A program made the translations under genes and the position numbers. 5,101 nt of DNA from Acidimicrobiales bacterium (GTDB lineage: Bacteria; Actinomycetota; Acidimicrobiia; Acidimicrobiales; Poriferisodalaceae), in the NCBI GenBank assembly GCA_020439485.1, contig JAGQSP010000642.1, positions 1 to 5,101 on the forward strand, read 5' to 3'. Numbering within the stretch: position 1 is the stretch's first letter; every line of letters starts with the position of its first letter. The notes beneath the pieces are model-generated. The model was not told the origin of the DNA. It saw only the letters and a program-made list of their open reading frames with translations, and made no database searches. Positions 1 to 5,101 of the stretch are shown here, in pieces.

Positions 1-2
1 AC

Positions 3-341
3 GTCGAGTACGCCACACCAACACAGAAGCTGGCCCTGGCCATCCGCGATGGCACATGCAGGTGGTGGCACTGCAACAGCGAAGCCTCACGCTGTGAGGC
101 CCATCATCTGCATCATCGCGAACACGGCGGAACGACCGACCTCGACAACCTGGCGCTGTTGTGCCCGCACCACCACGACCGGCTCCACCAAAACGGCAAC
201 CGACTCGCCATGGGAGACACACCGGACCAGTGGCGACTCGAGGACAGCCACGGCACCGTCATCAGCGAATGGACCAAACCACCACCACGACAACAAAAAC
301 CCGCCGGCAAACCACCAAACCAAACCGCGCGAGCCGGCTAG
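3..341 (+). CDS. HNH endonuclease-like protein, C-terminal part (5' end outside window)
   Basis: The frame is open from the left edge and gives 112 residues before a TAG stop. Seen: a zinc-type pair C19-x4-C24 in CRWWHC, then C31 with EAHH (H34/H35), then a GGTTDLDNLALLC stretch with N49 and C54, and PHHH with H58. This is the H...N...H beta-beta-alpha-metal nuclease pattern with added cysteine zinc ligands. The preceding QKLALAIRDGTC matches the entry to the HNH domain in the DUF222/13E12-repeat HNH proteins that are multicopy in many actinobacteria. In that family a DUF222 region precedes the HNH domain; here it would lie off the window, so that assignment is inference. After the domain, residues ~86-112 are a low-complexity Pro/Gln/Lys tail, probably disordered. 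All visible metal and catalytic positions look intact, so there is no sign of decay in this part. The target and biological role are unknown; family members are commonly annotated only as HNH endonucleases. Confidence 0.85.
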   Translation, partial: VEYATPTQKLALAIRDGTCRWWHCNSEASRCEAHHLHHREHGGTTDLDNLALLCPHHHDRLHQNGNRLAMGDTPDQWRLEDSHGTVISEWTKPPPRQQKPAGKPPNQTARAG

Positions 342-344
342 CGG

Positions 345-373
345 CCGCCCTGGGTCAATCGCGCCAGGGGCGG
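345..373. terminator. Inverted repeat between convergent genes, candidate bidirectional terminator
   Basis: CCGCCCTGG (345-353) can pair with CCAGGGGCGG (364-373) as a 9-bp GC-rich stem with one bulged G and a 10-nt loop. It starts 4 bp after the HNH stop and covers the last codons and stop of the convergent thioesterase gene. The position between two gene ends suits a shared terminator. There is no T-run on either side, so a classical U-tract intrinsic terminator is not shown. Confidence 0.45.
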
Positions 374-1254
374 ATGAGCGCTTCTTGCGCTGTCGAGGCC
401 ACCATCGTGCCGTCGATGCGGTGGATGGTGCCGTGCACCAGGCCACGCGATGCGGCAGATGCCGACGGTCGTAGGTCGTAGAAATGCCATTGGGCCAGGT
501 CGGTTGGCCGATGGATCCACACCAAGTGGTCCAGGCTGGCCGACATCGAGCGTTCGAAGCCGGGGTTGTTCTCGTGCGGTCGACGAGCAGCCCCCACCGG
601 CCCGTGATCGGACGAATAGGCGATGCCCGCCGAAGTCGCCGGCTCGTCGGCGCCGGCCAGATCTGGAACCCTGAACCAGATCCACCGAGCCGGCCGCTGA
701 TCATGGGGGATCTGATCGATGGGCACCGAGCGGCTGTCGACCACATCGGCAAAACCGTCGGGCTCGAGTTCGTCGGGATGCACACCGGTGGCCTCGATGA
801 CATCGAACACCGGTGTCTGATGGTCGTATCCGTTCTCGAGGACCTGGAACGAAGCCTCCATGTTGAAGATCGCCTCGCCGTATTGGATGGCAACCACTCG
901 ACGGGTGGCGAAGCTGCGCCCGTCGCGGATCCGGTCGACGCGATACATGATCGGGTGACGCCAATCGCCGCCGCGCAGGAAGTACGCGTGAAGGCTGTGT
1001 GTCAACAACCGTTGATCGGGGTCGAGGGTTCGCTGAGCTGCCGTCAAAGCCTGAGCCGCAACCTGGCCGCCAAAAACCCTGGTGCGCTTCTTGGCCGGGC
1101 TTTTCCCCCAGAAGATGTCGTGTTCGACCTGCTCGATGTCGAGGATCTCTGGAAGTGTCGGCGAGGCCAACGCGTCGATGGGCGAGTCTGGGGTCGGAAC
1201 CGGTCTGATAGCGGATGACGGCACGGGCTCAACACTAGACAGCGACCGCACCAC
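355..1254 (-). CDS. tesB: Acyl-CoA thioesterase II (TesB family)
   Basis: Predicted to hydrolyse acyl-CoA to free fatty acid and CoA in the cytoplasm. The 299-residue protein has the TesB double-hotdog layout. The N-terminal hotdog (about 35-140) carries RVFGGQVAAQAL (59-70), HSLHAYFLR (86-94) and DGRSFATRRV (111-120). The C-terminal hotdog (about 185-297) carries SASLDHLVWIHRP (238-250) and VASTAQEALIR (285-295). By alignment from memory with E. coli TesB (Asp204, Thr228, Gln278), the catalytic triad is D216 in YSSDH, S240 in place of Thr, and Q290, so it looks active. E. coli TesB is 286 residues, so this is full length. The start is uncertain: tandem GTGs at 1254 and 1251, GTG at 1224, or TTG at 1170. 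Residues 1-26 are Pro/Ser-rich and not family-like, so a later start is quite possible. No Shine-Dalgarno is seen before any of these. It is divergent from the oxygenase gene and convergent with the HNH gene. The chain-length preference cannot be read from sequence. Confidence 0.93.
   Translation of the reverse strand: MVRSLSSVEPVPSSAIRPVPTPDSPIDALASPTLPEILDIEQVEHDIFWGKSPAKKRTRVFGGQVAAQALTAAQRTLDPDQRLLTHSLHAYFLRGGDWRHPIMYRVDRIRDGRSFATRRVVAIQYGEAIFNMEASFQVLENGYDHQTPVFDVIEATGVHPDELEPDGFADVVDSRSVPIDQIPHDQRPARWIWFRVPDLAGADEPATSAGIAYSSDHGPVGAARRPHENNPGFERSMSASLDHLVWIHRPTDLAQWHFYDLRPSASAASRGLVHGTIHRIDGTMVASTAQEALIRPWRD
1232..1237 (-). promoter_or_regulatory. Candidate -10 element for leaderless tesB start at GTG 1224
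   Basis: On the minus strand TAGTGT fits the actinobacterial -10 pattern TANNNT. It is followed by 7 nt and then a GTG in the tesB frame at 1224. That spacing would place transcription start at or next to the start codon. No convincing -35 is seen. The match is short and could be chance; it is listed because it supports a later tesB start than the longest frame at 1254. Confidence 0.25.
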
Positions 1255-1268
1255 CAGGCGCGGTTATC

Positions 1269-1274
1269 TAATCT
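1269..1274 (+). promoter_or_regulatory. Candidate -10 element, leaderless promoter of the oxygenase gene
   Basis: TAATCT (TANNNT) lies 7 nt before the ATG at 1282, the spacing expected when the transcript begins at the start codon. The 20 bases before the ATG contain no purine-rich Shine-Dalgarno sequence, which fits leaderless translation, common in actinobacteria. No good -35 box is visible. The site is in the 27-bp gap that separates the oxygenase from tesB. Confidence 0.4.
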
Positions 1275-1281
1275 GTCGCAC

Positions 1282-2232
1282 ATGGACGAGATTCTCGACG
1301 TCGACCTGCTGGCCTTCGAGCAGGGAACCACCGCCCAGCGCAAGGCGGTGATCGATGGAGTCATGCGCAGCCTTGCTACCGGCTTCGTCTACACCAAACA
1401 CGACCTGTCGTCGACGATGCTCGACGACGCCTACGACGTGCTCGGCAGGTTCTTCTCGTTGCCCCGTGCCGTCAAGGACAAATACGACGCCCGCGAAACG
1501 GGCGGTCAAAGCGGCTACACCCCGCTGTTGGTCGAGACCGCAGCCATCAGCGACGTTCCCGACTGGAAGGAGATGCTGAACTTCGGCGTGCCGGCGCCCG
1601 AAGGACATCCGCTCAACCGCAGATACGGACACCGCTATCACCATCCTCTGCTGCCCGAACAAGACCTACCCGGGTGCACAGAGCTGCTGCTCGAGTTTCA
1701 CCACAAGGTCGCCGCCCTGCAGCAGCGCTTCCTGCGCATCATCGCGGTGGGTATCGGCGCCCACGAGTCGTATTTCGACACCATGGTCACCCACGGAGCC
1801 CACCTCACCAGGGCCATCAACTATCCCCCGATGGAAGGCGCACCCGGCACCCAGCATGTTTGGGCCGAAGCCCATGGTGACATCAACCTGATCACGGCGC
1901 TTCCCCGTGCCACGGCCAGAGGCCTGCAGGTCAAGGTCGAAGGCAGGTGGGTCGACGCCGAACCACCCGACGACCACGTCATCATCAACACGGGCATCAT
2001 GCTCGAACGTCTCACCAACGGCTTGATTCCCGTCGGTTGGCATCGGGTTGTCGCCGACCCCGAACAACAGGGCGGGCGAATCTCGGTTGTGCAGTTCTGT
2101 CACCCGACGCCGTGGACGATCCTGTCGCCCGCACAACCGACCGTGTCGCCCGAACGTCCCCTCAGGTACGCGGACATCTCCGCCGGCGATCTGCTCGACG
2201 AGGTCATCTGGCAGATCGGCCTCATGGGCTGA
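1282..2232 (+). CDS. Isopenicillin-N-synthase-like Fe(II)/2-oxoglutarate-dependent oxygenase
   Basis: A 316-residue cytosolic protein with the two-part layout of the IPNS-like dioxygenase family. The N-terminal DIOX_N-type region (about 4-120) includes GFVYTKHDL (34-42) and RFFSLPRAVKDKY (56-68), the typical helix seen in plant and bacterial members. The C-terminal jelly-roll core (about 170-280) holds the iron ligands H198 and D200 in EAHGDIN, and H254 in VGWHRV. R266 and S268 in GRISVV form the RxS pair that binds the 2-oxoglutarate carboxylate. The 56-residue spacing between the two His ligands matches the family. These residues predict a working 2-oxoglutarate, O2 and Fe(II) dependent oxygenase, as opposed to true IPNS; no beta-lactam or ethylene gene is nearby. 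The substrate is unknown. The ATG at 1282 is the natural start: it directly precedes the family N-terminus and has a TAATCT box 7 nt upstream. Divergent from tesB; the next gene follows after 71 bp on the same strand. Confidence 0.9.
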   Translation: MDEILDVDLLAFEQGTTAQRKAVIDGVMRSLATGFVYTKHDLSSTMLDDAYDVLGRFFSLPRAVKDKYDARETGGQSGYTPLLVETAAISDVPDWKEMLNFGVPAPEGHPLNRRYGHRYHHPLLPEQDLPGCTELLLEFHHKVAALQQRFLRIIAVGIGAHESYFDTMVTHGAHLTRAINYPPMEGAPGTQHVWAEAHGDINLITALPRATARGLQVKVEGRWVDAEPPDDHVIINTGIMLERLTNGLIPVGWHRVVADPEQQGGRISVVQFCHPTPWTILSPAQPTVSPERPLRYADISAGDLLDEVIWQIGLMG

Positions 2233-2264
2233 CACGGCCACACCAGGTCGCCGGCCGGGTTGGC

Positions 2265-2273
2265 TGCTATTTT
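2265..2273 (+). promoter_or_regulatory. Candidate extended -10 promoter upstream of the hydrolase
   Basis: TGCTATTTT reads as an extended -10 (TGn followed by TATTTT) in otherwise GC-rich spacer. Transcription would start near 2280, leaving a short leader that includes the ribosome-binding site at 2294-2299. No TTGACA-like -35 is evident, which extended -10 promoters can tolerate. If real, the hydrolase-DUF4190-DUF2752 unit can be transcribed independently of the oxygenase. Confidence 0.35.
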
Positions 2274-2293
2274 CGGTCGCAGGTTCTGCACCC

Positions 2294-2299
2294 AGGAGG
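2294..2299 (+). promoter_or_regulatory. Strong Shine-Dalgarno sequence fixing the hydrolase start
   Basis: AGGAGG lies 4 nt before the ATG at 2304. It decides the start: the frame is open far upstream to 1947, but that part is antisense-free shadow of the oxygenase in another frame and shows no protein-like sequence. This is the only strong ribosome-binding site seen in the window. Confidence 0.8.
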
Positions 2300-2303
2300 C
2301 CCG

Positions 2304-3092
2304 ATGCCCACCGCCAACGTCAACGGCCAGTCGATCAGGTTCGACGACTCGGGCGGTGATGGCCCGCCCATCATCTTCAGCCACGGCTTCTTGATGGATC
2401 GCACCATGTTCGCGGATCAGGTGGAGAGCCTGCGCGACTCGTATCGATGCATCACCTGGGACGAACGCGGCTTTGGCGAGACACCGGCCACCGGACCATT
2501 CACCTACTGGGACTCGGCGCGAGATGCCCTCGCTCTGCTCGACCACCTGGGTATCGACTCGGCGGTGTTCGTCGGGATGAGCCAAGGTGGCTTCCTGTCG
2601 CTGCGAGCGGCTCTGCTGGAGCCCGAACGTGTGAGGGCTCTGGTGCTGATCGACTCGCAGGCCGGCGTCGACGATGCCGAAACCCTCGAGGGCTATCGCG
2701 GCATGATCGCTCACTGGAAGAGCGGCCAGCCTCTGGGAGAGGTGGGCCAGATGGTCGCCGGCCTGATCTTGGGCGAGCCCAACCTGATGCAGAAATGGAT
2801 CCAGATCTGGGAATCGCGCGACCGCGACGGCATCGAGTACCCGGCCGGAGCCCTGCTGGACCGCGACGACATCACCGACCGCCTTGCTGAGATCGCCTGC
2901 CCGGTTCTTTCGATACATGGCGAGCAAGACATGGCCATAACCATGGATCGCGCCGAAGCGCTTCAGGCCGCGGTCAGCCACGCCCGGGGCCTGGTCAAGG
3001 TGCCAGGTGCGGCACACGCCCCCAACATGACCCACCCCCAAATCGTGAACCCGGCGCTGGGAGCCTTCCTCGACAGCCTCGAGCAGCGGTGA
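2304..3092 (+). CDS. Alpha/beta-fold hydrolase
   Basis: A 262-residue soluble protein of the alpha/beta hydrolase fold, close to the usual length for single-domain members. In order: oxyanion-loop HGF (27-29) after strand PPIIFS, the DERGFGET turn (53-60), the nucleophile elbow GMSQGG with S93, the acid D209 in HGEQD, and the catalytic H238 in PGAAHAP. A cap region of helices lies at about 120-190. The complete Ser-Asp-His triad predicts an active esterase, lactonase or related C-X hydrolase. Overall it resembles the 3-oxoadipate enol-lactonase-like group, but no beta-ketoadipate genes are present, so no substrate is claimed. There is no signal peptide; it should be cytoplasmic. The start is set by AGGAGG 4 nt upstream. 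Its stop codon overlaps the next start (GTGA), so translation of the DUF4190 protein is probably coupled to it. Confidence 0.93.
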   Translation: MPTANVNGQSIRFDDSGGDGPPIIFSHGFLMDRTMFADQVESLRDSYRCITWDERGFGETPATGPFTYWDSARDALALLDHLGIDSAVFVGMSQGGFLSLRAALLEPERVRALVLIDSQAGVDDAETLEGYRGMIAHWKSGQPLGEVGQMVAGLILGEPNLMQKWIQIWESRDRDGIEYPAGALLDRDDITDRLAEIACPVLSIHGEQDMAITMDRAEALQAAVSHARGLVKVPGAAHAPNMTHPQIVNPALGAFLDSLEQR

Positions 3093-3550
3093 CCAGCTCG
3101 TTTGACCCCTTCTCCGGGAAGCCAAACGACGGACCGTCCGACGACGCCCCTGAGCCGTCGAGCGGCCAGGCATTCCCGGCGCCTCCGCCCGACTACATCA
3201 GCCAGGGAACACCGCCGCCACCACCGCCTCCCGGACAGCCTCAAGGCCCCTACCCCGGATGGTCCGGTCAGGCACCCGGGCCCGCACCCGTCTATGTGAA
3301 GCCCAGCGGCACCAGCGCCGGTCTAGCCCTAGGCCTTTCCATAGTGGGGCTGTTGGTCTGTGGCGGCCTGCTCAGCCCAGTCGGGATGATCATGGGCATC
3401 AAGGCCCGCAACCAGATCGACGCCGGCATGGGCAACCCCGCCGACCGTGGCATGGCCACAGCAGCCTTCATCATCGGGCTCATCGGCACGGTCATCATCG
3501 GGCTGCTGATCATGTTCTTCTTCATCGGTGTTGCGGTCGCAGGCTCCTAG
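3089..3550 (+). CDS. Pro-rich DUF4190-type small membrane protein
   Basis: A 153-residue protein starting at GTG within the GTGA overlap with the hydrolase stop. Residues 1-75 are polar and rich in Pro, Gly and Gln, including a run of seven prolines at 42-48; this half is probably disordered. Then come two hydrophobic segments, about 77-103 and 122-150. The polar link between them holds GIKARNQIDAG and DRGMATAAFIIG, the pattern of DUF4190 domains: a membrane segment, a short basic loop with a conserved RGxA motif, and a second membrane segment. The family function is not established. Cytosolic placement of the Pro-rich half is likely, since no signal peptide is seen. It sits between the hydrolase and a DUF2752 membrane protein with essentially no spacing, which points to one operon. 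Confident as a gene; the domain name rests on recognition of the pattern and was not confirmed by a profile search. Confidence 0.85.
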   Translation: MTSSFDPFSGKPNDGPSDDAPEPSSGQAFPAPPPDYISQGTPPPPPPPGQPQGPYPGWSGQAPGPAPVYVKPSGTSAGLALGLSIVGLLVCGGLLSPVGMIMGIKARNQIDAGMGNPADRGMATAAFIIGLIGTVIIGLLIMFFFIGVAVAGS

Positions 3551-3983
3551 ACCCTTGACCACGACCCGTTCGCCCGCGCAGCCGTTGCTGCTGGGCCTGT
3601 CACCTCGCGTCGCGGTGGGGCTGGTTGCTTCCGGGGGCCTCGGGCTGGCGGCCAGTGTCGATTTGGTGATCGACGACGGGCCGGTTCTGTGCCCGTTTCG
3701 GCTGTGCACAGGCGGCTACTGCCCCGCCTGTGGAGGAACCAGGGCCGCAGCCAGGTTTGTATCGGGCGACATCGCCGGGTCGTTCGCTCAACACCCGATC
3801 GTCGCTCTGCTGATGATCCAGGCTCTCGTGGCAGCGGGTTTCATCCTTTGGCGCCCCGAGCGGTCGCTTCGATGGATTAATCAGCGCCTGGGCCGCTTCG
3901 CATCGGCAATGGGGGTGCTGGCCCTAGCGGTTTGGGTCGCGCGGATGGCCATTGGCGATATCCCGGCACCCTTCGGGCTCTAG
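3528..3983 (+). CDS. DUF2752-type membrane protein
   Basis: From the GTG at 3528 this is 151 residues. The core CPFRLCTGGYCPACGGTRAA (55-74) carries four cysteines, C55, C60, C65 and C68, with the CPxCGxTR signature of DUF2752. It is followed by the family-like GDIAGSFAQHPIVAL (80-94). Hydrophobic segments are at about 26-46, 88-108 and 126-143, giving a small integral membrane protein. Function of the family is unknown; a metal or thiol role for the cysteines is only speculation. The start is ambiguous: GTG 3528 and TTG 3531 overlap the DUF4190 gene by about 20 bp, while TTG 3555 begins 4 nt after its TAG and gives 142 residues. None has a clear ribosome-binding site, so translation is probably by coupling to the upstream gene. 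It ends 17 bp from the convergent mycothione reductase stop. Confidence 0.82.
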   Translation: MLRSQAPRPLTTTRSPAQPLLLGLSPRVAVGLVASGGLGLAASVDLVIDDGPVLCPFRLCTGGYCPACGGTRAAARFVSGDIAGSFAQHPIVALLMIQALVAAGFILWRPERSLRWINQRLGRFASAMGVLALAVWVARMAIGDIPAPFGL

Positions 3984-4000
3984 CACCCGCAGCGGGGGTG
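3984..4000. terminator. Hairpin between convergent genes, candidate bidirectional terminator
   Basis: The whole 17-bp gap between the two stop codons reads CACCCGC-AG-CGGGGGTG. CACCC pairs with GGGTG at the ends, and a further GC pair forms if one or two Gs bulge. Position between two converging genes suits a shared terminator. There is no T-run, and the stem is short, so the call is tentative. Confidence 0.4.
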
Positions 4001-5101
4001 TCAGAAGTCCAGCAGCGCGTTCTCGACCACTTCTGAAAGGGCAGGGTGGATGTACATCATCCCCGAAGCCATCTCGTCTACGGTCTGCCCGAAGGCCATG
4101 CCCTGTATCAGTTGCTGAATGAGGCTCGCGGCATGCGGCCCCATTATGTGAGCACCGACCAGCTTGCGGGTCGAGCGATCGGCTATCAGCTTCGCAAAGC
4201 TGGTTGTGTCCTCCATGGCCCACCCGGCCGCTGTCGCTCCGTAATCCTTGGTGGCCACCATCACGTCGAGGCCCGCCGCACGGGCCTGTGGTTCGGTCAT
4301 GCCCACCGAAGCCACCTGCGGATGGCTGAACACGGCGTGTGGTGTAAGGGAATAGTCGGTGAAGCGCAGGTCGTCGAGGTTGAGGATGTTGTGGCGCACG
4401 TTGCGCATCTCGAGATTGGCCAGGTGCTTTAGCTGGAAGGTGTTCGACAGATCGCCGAACGCCCAGATCCCCGGCACATTGGTGCGCCCCGCGTCGTCGG
4501 CGATCACCCGCCAGCCCAGGTGCTCGATACCGGCGGCGTCGAGGTCGAGGGTGTCGCCGTTGGGGATGCGCCCGGTGGCCACCATCAACAGGTCGGCCTC
4601 GACCACCTGCTGGGAGCCGTCCGAGCTGAGGCAGTAGGTCATCTTGACCCTGTCGCCATCTCGCTCGACCCGGTGATCGTAGGTGCCGGCGCGCACGTCG
4701 ACCTGCTGTGAGTAGACGTCTGTGAATCGCCGCGACACGTCGGGGTCTTCGTGGCTCAGCAGCACCGGTCCCCTGTTGACGATGGTCACGTCGACACCAA
4801 ACGACGAGAACACGTGTCCCAGTTCTGTGGCCACATAGCCGCCGCCCAGGATCAGCATCGACTGCGGCAACTGGTCGAGGCGCATGACGGTGTCGGAGGT
4901 CTCGTACGGCACCACCGGCAGATCCAGCGCCGGATCGATGCCCGGTATAGCGGGAACGTGGGGCCTGGCGCCCGCGCCCAGCACGATCACCGGCGCCGTC
5001 AAGTGCTGGCCGTTGACCTCGACCACCCGTTGGTCGCCCTCGACCCGATCGGACGTGAATCGTCCGACACCGCGGTACACCGTGATGTTGGGGCACTCGT
5101 C
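4001..5101 (-). CDS. mtr: Mycothione reductase, C-terminal ~366 residues (start outside window)
   Basis: A flavoprotein disulfide reductase that uses NADPH to reduce mycothione (mycothiol disulfide) in the cytoplasm. It is open to the right edge, where the frame reads DECPNITVYR. Numbering from there: NAD(P)-binding glycine motif with G86, G88 and A91; a second FAD-contact motif GIWAFGD (211-217, D217); KHLAN (225-229); interface domain from about 252; and the C-terminal HPALSEVVENALLDF with catalytic H352 and E357. TSDTVMR (68-74), DYGATAAGWAMEDT (286-299) and GAHIMGPHAASLIQ (316-329) closely match M. tuberculosis Mtr (459 residues) as I recall it. These features separate it from glutathione, trypanothione and lipoamide relatives. 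About 100 N-terminal residues, with the FAD glycine motif and redox-active CxxxxC, lie beyond the window, so they cannot be checked. Oddity: the second NADPH-phosphate Arg expected at 116 is Ser. The gene is convergent with the DUF2752 gene. Confidence 0.92.
   Translation of the reverse strand, partial: DECPNITVYRGVGRFTSDRVEGDQRVVEVNGQHLTAPVIVLGAGARPHVPAIPGIDPALDLPVVPYETSDTVMRLDQLPQSMLILGGGYVATELGHVFSSFGVDVTIVNRGPVLLSHEDPDVSRRFTDVYSQQVDVRAGTYDHRVERDGDRVKMTYCLSSDGSQQVVEADLLMVATGRIPNGDTLDLDAAGIEHLGWRVIADDAGRTNVPGIWAFGDLSNTFQLKHLANLEMRNVRHNILNLDDLRFTDYSLTPHAVFSHPQVASVGMTEPQARAAGLDVMVATKDYGATAAGWAMEDTTSFAKLIADRSTRKLVGAHIMGPHAASLIQQLIQGMAFGQTVDEMASGMMYIHPALSEVVENALLDF

Noticed and set aside
3..341. 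HNH fragment as a sign of a mobile element or defence island
   Set aside because: There are no transposase, integrase, inverted repeats, methylase or other defence genes in the window. HNH proteins of this type are common multicopy chromosomal genes in actinobacteria.
341..348. GCGGCCGC palindrome
   Set aside because: An 8-bp GC palindrome is unremarkable at this base composition. The longer imperfect hairpin just downstream explains the region better.
484..1218. Plus-strand frame (244 codons) opposite tesB
   Set aside because: It is the antisense shadow of a clear TesB protein and shows no independent family motifs.
2251..2258. CCGGCCGG palindrome upstream of the hydrolase as a possible operator
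   Set aside because: Too short and too GC-typical to support a binding site without conservation data.
1947..2303. N-terminal extension of the hydrolase frame back into the oxygenase gene
   Set aside because: The extension is Arg-rich out-of-frame translation of the oxygenase. AGGAGG at 2294-2299 and the family N-terminus place the start at 2304.
2100..3173. Long open minus-strand frame (357 codons) opposite the hydrolase
   Set aside because: It is antisense to a hydrolase with a full catalytic triad and strong ribosome-binding site. Long antisense frames are expected in GC-rich DNA, and no domain is recognisable.
3468..3504. 13-bp direct repeat (TCATCATCGGGCT) 24 bp apart
   Set aside because: It encodes recurring hydrophobic residues (FIIGL and VIIGL) in the second membrane segment of the DUF4190 protein, so it reflects repeated Ile/Gly codons. 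It is not a DNA repeat element.
3924..5096. Long open minus-strand frame (390 codons) overlapping the mycothione reductase region
   Set aside because: It is a shifted frame of the mtr coding strand. Its translation is Arg/Gly/Pro-rich with no recognisable domain, while the other frame matches Mtr throughout.

Overview
The window is GC-rich, protein-dense bacterial DNA. It looks like an actinobacterium. The strongest clue is a recognisable mycothione reductase, because mycothiol is the actinobacterial low-molecular-weight thiol. GTG starts, very tight gene packing, apparent leaderless promoters and an actinobacterial-style HNH endonuclease tail agree. A lineage such as Acidimicrobiia is possible, but the sequence alone does not settle it.

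Layout: (1) 3-341 (+) is the C-terminal end of an HNH endonuclease-like protein whose start lies off the left edge. (2) 355-1254 (-) is a complete TesB-type acyl-CoA thioesterase, convergent with the HNH gene across a 13-bp gap that carries a strong inverted repeat. (3) 1282-2232 (+) is an isopenicillin-N-synthase-like Fe(II)/2-oxoglutarate oxygenase. It is divergent from tesB across only 27 bp and appears to be leaderless. (4) 2304-3092 (+) is an alpha/beta hydrolase with an AGGAGG ribosome-binding site. (5) 3089-3550 (+) is a Pro-rich DUF4190-type membrane protein that overlaps the hydrolase by 4 bp (GTGA). (6) About 3528-3983 (+) is a DUF2752-type membrane protein. (7) 4001-5101 (-) is the C-terminal ~366 residues of mycothione reductase, convergent with the DUF2752 gene over a 17-bp hairpin-forming gap.

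How the genes may work together: hydrolase, DUF4190 and DUF2752 form one translationally tight unit, probably an operon, and the oxygenase may read into it. The thioesterase is regulated from the shared divergent spacer. Mycothione reductase is thiol-redox housekeeping and is probably transcriptionally separate. No joint pathway is evident from the sequence; the oxygenase and hydrolase substrates are unknown.

I see no mobile element, CRISPR array, RNA gene or obvious new multi-gene system. The points most worth checking are the compact divergent, apparently leaderless start region, a substitution in the NADPH-phosphate pocket of the mycothione reductase, and the hydrolase-DUF4190-DUF2752 coupling. 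No gene-free stretch exceeds 300 bases; the longest, 2233-2303, holds a likely promoter and the hydrolase ribosome-binding site.
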